Positions 8,789 to 16,663 of a DNA stretch of 21,405 nucleotides are shown here, piece after piece. Each line of letters starts with the position of its first letter. Positions within the stretch are counted from its first letter, which is position 1. The stretch covers positions 3,841 to 25,245 of the forward strand of contig CYKH01001715.1 of assembly GCA_001460835.1 (NCBI GenBank), given 5' to 3'. The notes under the pieces were generated by a model. That model had not been told where the DNA came from. It saw nothing but the letters and a program-made list of their open reading frames with translations, and made no database searches. Both the position numbers and the translations under genes were made by a program. The stretch comes from Bodo saltans. Taxonomy: Eukaryota; Euglenozoa; Kinetoplastea; Eubodonida; Bodonidae.

Positions 8789-10219
8789 ATGTCAGAACTC
8801 CCGCCTGATGCCGATTCCAGCCTGACACCACCAAGGCGACGTCCCCATCACTATGATAGTGCTTCAGGCGTTTCTGCCATATCCGTTGCAACTGGAGGAG
8901 GGGTTGATGATGGTGCGGCGACTGTCTTTGAGCCAGAGAACCATCAGCATGTTGTACGGCTTCGAGCCGCCTAACACGAACTCCTCGTTCAACGGTTTCG
9001 TGTCCGCCGTGTCGCGTAGGTTTCAACGACCTCTCTCATAGCACTACGTCAGCGTGTAGAGCTCGCCGAGTGTCACCTGCTTCTACCTCCAGGATACGAC
9101 AACAAGAGGCTGCTTCTACTACTGCTTCTGCAGTCGCAACATAGAGATCGCGGAACGGAAAGTGATGCAGACCGAGGAGGCACAGGTAGCGACGAGCATA
9201 GCCCAACCAGCGTGCCGCCACCCCACATCCATCCTGCTTTTGCAGGCCACACGCGCCGCAGTCGGGCTGCCTCTCAAGCGTCGATTTCCTCGTCGCACTC
9301 GTTAGGGTCCTCAGCATCGGACCTACACTCCATTATTCAAAGTATTCTCACCACTGCAGGTGACCTCGATGACGAGTTTGCGTCGCGTAACGACATCATT
9401 CGAGAATATGCGGCGACGCTCATTCAACGCACGGTGCGCAGGTCTCTCCTTGTTGTACCCCCGACACAGCCAGACGCGAACCTAACACACACAGAGGCTC
9501 TCACTGGCGACGACGACGATTGTGGTCCAGCCTCACCACCGAGCACAGCAGCTGCGACGTCTGCCATGAGAGAAAACGATGTCACTGCTGAGCTTCCTGA
9601 CACTGCACTGCAAGCACTCCGTATTCTACTAAACCGATTTCGATTTCAACGATTTCGGCGAATGATCGAAGAACGGGAACAAAACGAACTCATTCGGCGC
9701 CTTCAACAACTTTGGAGGCGCCGCAAGAATCTAAAGCGACACTTTGAGGCCCTGCGCAATGGTCGTGAGGATGTGGCAGCAAGAGACATCCAACGAGCCT
9801 ACTTGCGCCATCGTGAAATACGGCAACAACAACATCAACAACAAGAGCAGCTGTTGAAGCAACAGCAGCAAGGGGGTCCTTATCCACCGATCACTCTGCT
9901 CGGAGCCCCCCTCACCATTTCTGGACCGCTGGCACCGCCTGTTGCAGTGGCTGTGCCGTCGTCGCACGATGGTGATGCTTCACTTGTCGAACAACAACAA
10001 CATTCGAGGAGGCCGCTTTCTTCAACGCTCCAGAATCATCATCATCCGTTGCCCCATCCCTCACTGCTACCGCAGTGCATTATTTGCATGAGCCATGTGG
10101 TTCAAATCGCGTTCTTGCCTTGTGGACACGCTCACACATGCGTGCCGTGTGCTGCCCGGTGCCTTCGCTGCCCTTCTTGTCGGAGAATGGTAGCCCTTCA
10201 GATTCGGATATATTTGTAG
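8789..10219 (+). CDS. IQ-motif and RING-finger protein, probable E3 ubiquitin ligase, 5' end frame-shifted
   Basis: The C-terminus (from 10076) is a complete C3HC4 RING: C-x2-C-x11-C-x-H-x3-C-x2-C-x6-C-x2-C, the spacing of IAP/MUL1-type RINGs, which recruit E2 enzymes for ubiquitin transfer. Upstream are IQ-like motifs (AATLIQRTVRR near 9409 and ARDIQRAYLRHR near 9780) that may bind calmodulin or centrin, between Q-rich and T/S-rich spacers. The open frame carrying these runs from 9020 but has no ATG before 9566, which would cut off the first IQ motif. Upstream coding potential is in another frame (8826-9041), with GC-rich third positions and a smooth join if the CT run at 9031-9036 were one CT shorter. 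The ATG at 8789 lies in a third stretch that would join by one base fewer in the GGGG near 8899. The start is therefore 8789 or 8853, with one or two probable indels. Confidence 0.65.
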
Positions 10220-10280
10220 TGTTTTGTCCCTTTCCCCCTAGTCCTACGGATTTCTTTTGTGTGCGCTTTGTAAGTAGAGC

Positions 10281-10299
10281 CACTTTTCCTTCTCTTCAG
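10281..10299 (+). promoter_or_regulatory. Spliced-leader acceptor for the EF-hand gene
   Basis: A pyrimidine tract ends in CAG at 10297-10299. The leader to 10392 contains one short upstream ORF (ATG at 10323, eight codons), unless a second AG at about 10335 is used. Confidence 0.55.
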
Positions 10300-10391
10300 G
10301 CTGAGTCCTGCATTTTCCCTTGATGTTTCTGGACAGCAATCCCCCGTAGATTGTCAAATAACAAGGAGTTTAGTGGTAACCTGGAACAATA

Positions 10392-11771
10392 ATGGATAGC
10401 TCAACGACAAACCTTGCGAGCCCAACGCCTCGAAAGTTGTCTACCCTGAGGGTACCGATGCTGACGACACAACAGCGCCAAAGTGGCGGTCCTCCCGCCC
10501 GTCCTCAAATCCAAAGAACGTCCCTCTCGTCTGTAGAAAACTCCAACGCGATCGAGGCGTGGGAGACACTTGTGCATGAGTCGTACCTCTCCCAGATGGC
10601 CGACCTCGAGCAGCTTCTTCACTCATTGCAAATTCCGCTCCAACCAATTTCACTCCGAGCGTGCCAAGAAGAGTTTCAACGTAGTAAGGGTCGGTTTAGC
10701 TTCCGCGACTTTGTGTCGCTTCTCGAACGGCTCAAGACGCTTCACGGAAAGTGGATGCACAAGCTACGCGGCAAGATGCTCGACGACGACCTTCTAGAGG
10801 CGTTCGTAGCGGTAGGAGGACAGTCTGATAGTAACGGAGAGGTAGACCTCAGCAAAATGCGTGCCGTGGTGGGCGAGTTCCAACTAAATGTTGATCTGGA
10901 TAAGATCATTGCGGAAATGGACAACGATGGATCGGCGAATATTGATTTTGGCGAATTCGCGTCCCTCATTCGAGACAGCGCCAATAATCCAGGAGGAGCG
11001 TCATCGAAGCACAAAAGCCCACCGCGTCGCAACCAACCACAAAGAGGAGGTGGCGGTGGCGTGTTCGACGATGAGGACGAGGATCTGTTCAACATGGATT
11101 CTCTGGAAGACGGCGGGACGTCGTCCCCTGGAATCGGAGGTGGCGGAGGCACACCTGCTCCCATCACCCTATCGTCGATGATGTACGTCGACGAGGATCT
11201 TGACCAAGCGCTCTTGTTCCCCCCTCTTGGTCTCACGAGCAGGAAGCAAGAGGCAGGTGAGCTCAGCACAAGGAAGCGTTCCGAGATGAACTTACTGACC
11301 CACCGCAAGAAATCTATGATGAATCTCCATGGCGCCACGTCTGGAGAAACAACCCCACATGGCGGCGGTCCTGGAGGCGCACCGGGTGCCACCGGCGGTG
11401 CATCATCCAACACTGCGCATGGCGGAGAGGGGAAGGCACGCATAGGTAACAAGACGTCATCATCTCCCTCGAGGAGTACTCGCACCCGCCTAGCCCAGGT
11501 GCACGTTGCCAACAACGCCGCAAGCGCCACAACGCACGAGAAGACCGGCGGTGGTGCTACCGCCTTCTACAAGGGCGGTGGTGGGCTGCGCAATCTCACT
11601 CCTGCACCAGGCGCCTTAGCATCAAAGCACAACTCCAGGAGCTCTCTTGGAGGAGGCGACGACAACGGTCCCTCCAGATCACAATCATCGATGTCCAATG
11701 GCAACGCCTCCTCCACCTCACCGTTACGAGGAACTGTTCGAGCATCGAAGAAGCACAAGTTTGCGAACTGA
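10392..11771 (+). CDS. EF-hand calcium-binding protein with long disordered tail, 459 aa
   Basis: The frame is intact. Residues 1-45 are S/T/P-rich. Residues 50-200 are predicted helical and carry a pair of EF-hands. The first loop (Q144 to K155, QSDSNGEVDLSK) lacks the usual Asp at position 1 and the Glu at position 12, so it probably binds calcium poorly. The second (D177 to E188, DNDGSANIDFGE) keeps acidic residues at positions 1, 3, 9 and 12 and is probably functional, though position 6 is Ala instead of Gly. The N-terminal part of this region may hold a further degenerate pair. The remaining ~255 residues are G/S/P-rich with acidic and basic patches and look disordered. This fits a calmodulin/centrin-like calcium sensor tethered by a tail. 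Its partner is unknown. Confidence 0.78.
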   Translation: MDSSTTNLASPTPRKLSTLRVPMLTTQQRQSGGPPARPQIQRTSLSSVENSNAIEAWETLVHESYLSQMADLEQLLHSLQIPLQPISLRACQEEFQRSKGRFSFRDFVSLLERLKTLHGKWMHKLRGKMLDDDLLEAFVAVGGQSDSNGEVDLSKMRAVVGEFQLNVDLDKIIAEMDNDGSANIDFGEFASLIRDSANNPGGASSKHKSPPRRNQPQRGGGGGVFDDEDEDLFNMDSLEDGGTSSPGIGGGGGTPAPITLSSMMYVDEDLDQALLFPPLGLTSRKQEAGELSTRKRSEMNLLTHRKKSMMNLHGATSGETTPHGGGPGGAPGATGGASSNTAHGGEGKARIGNKTSSSPSRSTRTRLAQVHVANNAASATTHEKTGGGATAFYKGGGGLRNLTPAPGALASKHNSRSSLGGGDDNGPSRSQSSMSNGNASSTSPLRGTVRASKKHKFAN

Positions 11772-12561
11772 TATTTGGCTGACTTGTTGTTGTTGTTCTT
11801 CTTCAAGAACACAATGCAGAATGCATGATGCCGGTAGATGATGTGTCAAACTGTGGAAAAACAAAAGTGGGCAAATGACGAAGAAGATAGCAAGTGCAAT
11901 TGCTTCGTGATTTCTTTTGTTTTATTGAAACTTCTTGTCCTTGCAATTGCTGTACATTTCTGACTTTTCTTGTAAAAAAGGATTCACCACTCTAGTGCTT
12001 TTTTTGCCCTCCTCCCACAGATGAGTCCTATTCCTCCACTTTTTTTTTTTTTGTCAAAACCAACGAATGTGGGGTTCTCGCATTTTTCCTCCGTTTTTCT
12101 GAACTTCGTTGAATTTGTCGACTTTTTTTTTGTACATTAGTTTGGTGTTCCCCCCACATTGCGCCCCTCCAGAATTGTTCACAGGAATGTGTAAGTCGTA
12201 TTAACACATACAAAAAACACAAAGAAATATGAAACGAAAAAAGAATGCAAACAACCACCACACGATATCAATCGAGTATGCTTTTTCTTCTTCCTTCAAA
12301 CTCCCTTTGTACAAAACGAGCTTTGACACGCTCGACTCATTGGAAGAAAAAAGAAACTTGGAGAAGTGGTGGCATAATGCGTGGCGGTGATTGCATCGGC
12401 ATCCATAGTTTTCACATTTTTTTCTTGTACAACCACAACAAAAAAAGGAAAAGAAAGCAACACAGCTTTGTCTAGCGCCTCTTGTCCTCACAAGTAGTTC
12501 GCGCAGCAAACTTTCAAGCACACCAAAATACTAGAACCAGTAGAAAACAAAAGAGAATAAT
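11772..12561 (+). promoter_or_regulatory. Intergenic region with T runs and spliced-leader acceptor for CFAP52
   Basis: This 790-base gap is the longest here. It contains T runs (for example near 12042 and 12125) and A-rich patches, and no coding frame that looks real. A C/T-rich tract at about 12471-12490 ends in AG at 12493-12494. From there the first ATG is 12562. The earlier T-rich stretches may be the 3' UTR of the EF-hand gene, whose poly(A) site in kinetoplastids is usually set by the next acceptor. Confidence 0.45.
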
Positions 12562-14451
12562 ATGGCCGCTGATCTTGAACACAAGCCCCGCCTCGTCCTC
12601 GAATCCGTTGTTGGCTTTGGGGGTACCGTCGAGGGTGGACTCCACATTCATCCTGATGGCAAGCACTTGCTCTACCCCCTAGGTACTTGCATTGTGGTGC
12701 GCGAAATCGGCAACCCCAAAGCAACTGGGTTTCTGAACGGCCATAGCGATAAGATTAGCTGCCTTGCTGTGAGCAACAGTGGCCGCTACGTTGCGTCGGG
12801 CCAGTCTACCCACATGGGCTTCCAGGCTGATATCTGCGTGTTCGATTTCCAAGAGCGCAAGCTTGTTCACCGCATGCTGCTGCATAAGGTGAAGGTGCAG
12901 GCGTTGGCATTCTCTGCCGACGAGCAGTACCTCGCCTCCGTCGGCGGCCAGGACGACAACACACTTGTTGTGTGGGACCTCACCACCGGCCGACCGGTGT
13001 GCGGCGGCCCGGCAGCCACAGACCTCTCCCTTTGCATCCGCTTCTTCAACAACCGAAGCGATATGCTCGTGACTGGCGGTGCGTCCACCCTGCGTGTATG
13101 GGACATCGACTTCCAGAATCGCAAGATCAACGCCACCGATGTCAACATGGGTAACATCCGACGACAGATCGAAACCATCGCCATCGAGGCCGCTGACCGT
13201 TACGCGTACTGCGGCACTGCCTCTGGAGACGTTGTGTGCATCCAGCTCAACGGACCCAAGAACTACAAGATGATCGGCCCCACGAAGAAGTTCGCTAATG
13301 GTATTCTGTCCACCACGCTGACCAGCGATGGTGACGTGCTGATTGGCGGTGGCGCTGGCGATGTCGCGGTCCTCTCCAAGGTTGACCTGTCCCTGATCAA
13401 GTCCGTCACCGTCCAGGGTGGTGTGACCTCCGTCTCTGCCCTTGGCGATCACTTTTTCATCGGCACGAACATGAGCAATGTCTACTACCTGAACAACAAG
13501 ACGTTCAAGGACGAGCTCCGCCAGACGTGCCACTACCAGACTGTCAACGACGTTGTGTTCCCCCATGGATACAGTGAATTGTTCGCCACCTGCTCCGCCA
13601 ATGAGATCCGTGTGTGGAACACCAAGACGTCCGCTGAGCTCCTCCGTATTCAAGTCGGAAACCTTGAGTGCAATTCTATTGTATTCACCAAGGACGGTCG
13701 CAGCATCGTGTCTGGGTGGAGCGACGGCAAAGTCCGCGCGTTTGGTCCCCAATCTGGTAAGCTCATCTACGCTATCAACGACGCGCACAAGCTTCAAGGC
13801 ATGAAGCGCATTAGCGGCTCCCACGCCGGTGTCACGGCAGTGTGCGTCGACAACAGCAACCAGCGCATTATTACCGGCGGTGCCGATAGCCAAGTTCGCG
13901 TCTGGCGCATCAGTGGCCAGGCGTTCACGATGGAGGCTTCCATGAAAGAGCATAAGGCCACCATCAACGCCATCTCCATCAATAGCAGCGACACTGAGTG
14001 CGTCAGTGCCTCCGACGACGGCAGCTGCATCGTGTGGGACCTGAAGCGTTTCATGCGCCGAAACATTATGTACGCCCAAACGTACTTTAAGTCTGCGTCA
14101 TACTTCTTTGATGAGTCCCAGCTGCTCACCAGCGGTAGCGATCGTAAAGTCACCTACTGGGACGCCGTAGACTGCAGCGCTATCCGTGAGATCGAGGCCA
14201 GTAAGACAGGCGAAATCAACGGCCTCGACATCTCTGCCGACGGCACATTCTTTGCCACTGGCGGTGGTGATCGTATCGTGAAGATCTGGGGTTATGACGA
14301 CGGCACCTGCGCGGCGATTGGCCTCGGACACAGCACCAATATCTCCAAAGTTAAGATTGCACCAGATGGCAAGCGTGTCGTGTCCGTTAGCGAGGAGGGC
14401 GCCGTGATGGTATGGCGCGTCCCTGAGCTTGACATCCAGCAACTTGTGTAA
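12562..14451 (+). CDS. CFAP52: Cilia- and flagella-associated protein 52 (WD40, WDR16 family), 629 aa
   Basis: The length matches the family (human about 620 aa). WD40 repeats run through the whole protein and should form two beta-propellers, with typical closing motifs such as LVVWDL, LRVWDI, IRVWNT, VRVWRI, CIVWDL and VKIWGY. Family-typical passages include ELFATCSANEIRVWNT, GWSDGKVRAFGPQSGKL, EHKATINAISIN and TSGSDRKVTYWD. In other organisms CFAP52 sits inside axonemal doublet microtubules as a microtubule inner protein that stabilises the B-tubule. The same job in the flagellum is expected here. The start is the first ATG after the splice acceptor. Codons strongly favour C or G at third positions, more than in neighbouring genes, suggesting high expression. 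The long minus-strand frame opposite it is a by-product of that bias. Confidence 0.96.
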   Translation: MAADLEHKPRLVLESVVGFGGTVEGGLHIHPDGKHLLYPLGTCIVVREIGNPKATGFLNGHSDKISCLAVSNSGRYVASGQSTHMGFQADICVFDFQERKLVHRMLLHKVKVQALAFSADEQYLASVGGQDDNTLVVWDLTTGRPVCGGPAATDLSLCIRFFNNRSDMLVTGGASTLRVWDIDFQNRKINATDVNMGNIRRQIETIAIEAADRYAYCGTASGDVVCIQLNGPKNYKMIGPTKKFANGILSTTLTSDGDVLIGGGAGDVAVLSKVDLSLIKSVTVQGGVTSVSALGDHFFIGTNMSNVYYLNNKTFKDELRQTCHYQTVNDVVFPHGYSELFATCSANEIRVWNTKTSAELLRIQVGNLECNSIVFTKDGRSIVSGWSDGKVRAFGPQSGKLIYAINDAHKLQGMKRISGSHAGVTAVCVDNSNQRIITGGADSQVRVWRISGQAFTMEASMKEHKATINAISINSSDTECVSASDDGSCIVWDLKRFMRRNIMYAQTYFKSASYFFDESQLLTSGSDRKVTYWDAVDCSAIREIEASKTGEINGLDISADGTFFATGGGDRIVKIWGYDDGTCAAIGLGHSTNISKVKIAPDGKRVVSVSEEGAVMVWRVPELDIQQLV

Positions 14452-15135
14452 AAGGAGCAACACACAGAAATGTCTCCTTTTTTTAGAATGTGAACGGCTG
14501 GAGAACGAAACACAAATTGTATGTTGTAGAACTCTTTCCTGTGGCCAAGTGGCATGGTGCTATTTTCTTACAGTATGCCATTTGTGTCATGAGGAAAAAA
14601 TGTGTGCCAACTGAGCCAAACCAAAGAAAACAACTCTCAAACCACAAACAAAAAACGAAGAAATCCCAACAAGAATGCCCTGTTCTCCTTATTGAAAGAG
14701 CCGGCACTCGAAGAAGAAAAAAAAAAGAGTCAAACAAAATGGAATGAACCCGATGGAAACACCAATGTCAAAGTTTTTTCGTTTTCTCTAGTTTTTCCAC
14801 TCCTTGCCCACCCCTGCATGCTTCGCAAAGGGGGGAAAAAAGATGAGCGTGTGCAAACTGTGCGTTGAGACGTATTGTCACCGCTCATCAATCAAAACCC
14901 CTTTGCGTTGGATGCACCCATGTGTATGCGTGTGTGTGGTGTGTGTATAGCACTCGGCGTCAATCCAAGAAAAAAACCCAACAATGAGCCATGAAACAGC
15001 TCTAGTAATACATTTTTTTTTTCGTCACAGAAACAACAATTGTTTTTTTTGAATTTATTTCTTCGCGTAGCAGCATCTCAAAGAACATGTGCGTAAGTTA
15101 ACACAATCCAAAAAAAAAAGGCGATATCGGTTTCC
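14452..15135 (+). promoter_or_regulatory. Intergenic region with TG-rich patch and spliced-leader acceptors
   Basis: No gene is seen in this 684-base gap. It holds A-rich stretches, a TG-rich patch at about 14920-14947, and two T-rich tracts ending in AG at 15029-15030 and 15069-15070. Either could be the acceptor for the gene at 15136. A four-codon upstream ORF begins at 15087. Short frames here look like chance. Confidence 0.45.
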
Positions 15136-16485
15136 ATGTTGTGTAAGAGACCGCGGAATCGTCTGCTTGCGACTGCGACTGGGACGATGCTGCTCGCGCT
15201 CATCGCGGCCCTTTGTATGGTGGCATCGCAATCCAAGGAGGAAGTTGAAGAAGTGAATGACATCAGAACTGCTGGTGGTGCGCCTCCTTCTTCGTCGACC
15301 GACACGATGCGAGCTCCCCCAGTACATGCACGGCTTGGCGCGCCTCATTTGTCTATTTCAGAGGCCCTACAAACAGCGCAGCTTGCCTCGTCTTGGGGCT
15401 ACGCTACGGAACGCAACGCGGCGCGTTGGAAGCTCATTCGTGCCTCGTTTGCAGCGCGGCTTCCTACTGTATGGCGCACGGGCTACAACATAAACATCAG
15501 CACTCCGCAACAACAGCAGCATCATCGAACGTTGAGAGTGATGGATCTTGGCGCTGACCAAGGGTATTTTACCGTGTCTATGATGCGTCTCCTTCAAACA
15601 GTGCTGACATCGATGCACCACAACGACAACGGTCGACGCGACGATAAAGGGATTGCCAGCGACTCAACAACGAGGCTGCGACCACAACAGTCTACTGTCG
15701 TTGGCTTTGCCGTCGAGAAGGGAGGATTTGGTGGCGCGTTTTGGCGACAGAAAGAGTTTGCAGCCGCAAGTCGGTCAGTTCACGACGAGATTCGAGAGCA
15801 TTTTATTGCGGAGAAAGCCACGCAGACACAAAACAACACTGGCGTCACTGTTGAGGAACAGTTATGGATCTGCCCCACCACCATCACACTGCCGTTCCTT
15901 CAATCTTCATTACTGCAGTGCACACAGGAACCTTCTTCATTGTCCTTGTCTTCGTCGTGCAAAGTGTCGGTGATCCTGGCCTTGTCGATGCTTCACTGGG
16001 TAGAGGGGGTGGATGGGGTCGATGGATTCCGCGCCACCATTTGCACGTTGGCGAGTGCAGCTGACAGCCTTATCGTAGAATTGCCACATCCCTCCGCGAA
16101 GAAAACGTTTGGCGAGAAGCGCTACCGAGGTTGGTATTCACGCAACCCGAATAGAAATGTGACTGCACTTCTCGAGGAGACAGCGGCGATGTGTCCTGAC
16201 ATCCTGGCTGCGTTGCTGGTGAAGAAGAAGAAGAGTGGTGCGCCGTCTTATGCAGGTGGTGTCGTCACACAGTCGTCCTGCACATTCCGCCTTGAATTGG
16301 TGGGACGAACGCCTTGGGGACGGTCGCTGTTCCGCGAAATTCATCGGATCGATCAAGAATGCCGTCAAGACGGTACGAGCCGCCATGACGCAGTATCGTC
16401 ACCATCTGTGACGCATGTTGCCCTACCACCCAGCGAAGAAGGCGACGCCTGCATCACTCATTTTGGGTGCTTTGAGGTTCGTTGA
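15136..16485 (+). CDS. Membrane-anchored class I SAM-dependent methyltransferase-like protein, 449 aa
   Basis: The frame is intact. Residues about 9-31 form one hydrophobic segment after an RNR-containing basic N-terminus, consistent with a signal anchor (or a cleaved signal peptide). Residues 134-146 (RVMDLGADQGYF) match methyltransferase motif I, the SAM-binding DLGxxxG loop. Residues 277-288 (VSVILALSMLHW) resemble motif IV, and 311-319 (SLIVELPHP) motif V. This order is that of a Rossmann-fold class I methyltransferase. The ALSMLHW and ELPHP pieces recall the Bin3/MePCE type, but the match is too loose to name a substrate. Q/H-, S- and T-rich inserts lie between the motifs. The membrane anchor suggests an ER or Golgi-facing enzyme, which is inference. 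Confidence 0.68.
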   Translation: MLCKRPRNRLLATATGTMLLALIAALCMVASQSKEEVEEVNDIRTAGGAPPSSSTDTMRAPPVHARLGAPHLSISEALQTAQLASSWGYATERNAARWKLIRASFAARLPTVWRTGYNINISTPQQQQHHRTLRVMDLGADQGYFTVSMMRLLQTVLTSMHHNDNGRRDDKGIASDSTTRLRPQQSTVVGFAVEKGGFGGAFWRQKEFAAASRSVHDEIREHFIAEKATQTQNNTGVTVEEQLWICPTTITLPFLQSSLLQCTQEPSSLSLSSSCKVSVILALSMLHWVEGVDGVDGFRATICTLASAADSLIVELPHPSAKKTFGEKRYRGWYSRNPNRNVTALLEETAAMCPDILAALLVKKKKSGAPSYAGGVVTQSSCTFRLELVGRTPWGRSLFREIHRIDQECRQDGTSRHDAVSSPSVTHVALPPSEEGDACITHFGCFEVR

Positions 16486-16592
16486 TGATGAGACCGTCTG
16501 CTCCACATTTTGAATTTATTGCAACATTCACAAAAAAAGAGGACACACCGCCTCCCTTTTGCCCTGTGTCAATTCTGCTCTACAGTACAGTT

Positions 16593-16623
16593 TCTGCGCT
16601 TACCCCATAATTAATTTCCACAG
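16593..16623 (+). promoter_or_regulatory. Spliced-leader acceptor for the NTAN1-like gene
   Basis: A pyrimidine-rich stretch ends in CAG at 16621-16623. The first ATG after it is 16664. It decides the start: the open frame extends 5' to 16559, but only through non-ATG codons. Confidence 0.55.
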
Positions 16624-16663
16624 CGAAGATAAAAAACCCCCAAAACAACCGAAGTTCTGTGTA

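Noticed and set aside
8972-9019. In-frame TAA and TAG as reassigned sense codons in the RING gene
   Set aside because: Other genes in the window end with TAA, TAG and TGA and show no internal stops; third-position composition favours another frame in this stretch.
10742-11530. 262-codon minus-strand frame
   Set aside because: It is a shadow of the EF-hand gene; poly-P stretches mirror its poly-G codons.
12679-14079. 466-codon open frame on the minus strand
   Set aside because: It lies entirely opposite CFAP52, follows from GC-ended codons, has no acceptor tract on its strand and an implausible H/D/V/L-rich composition.
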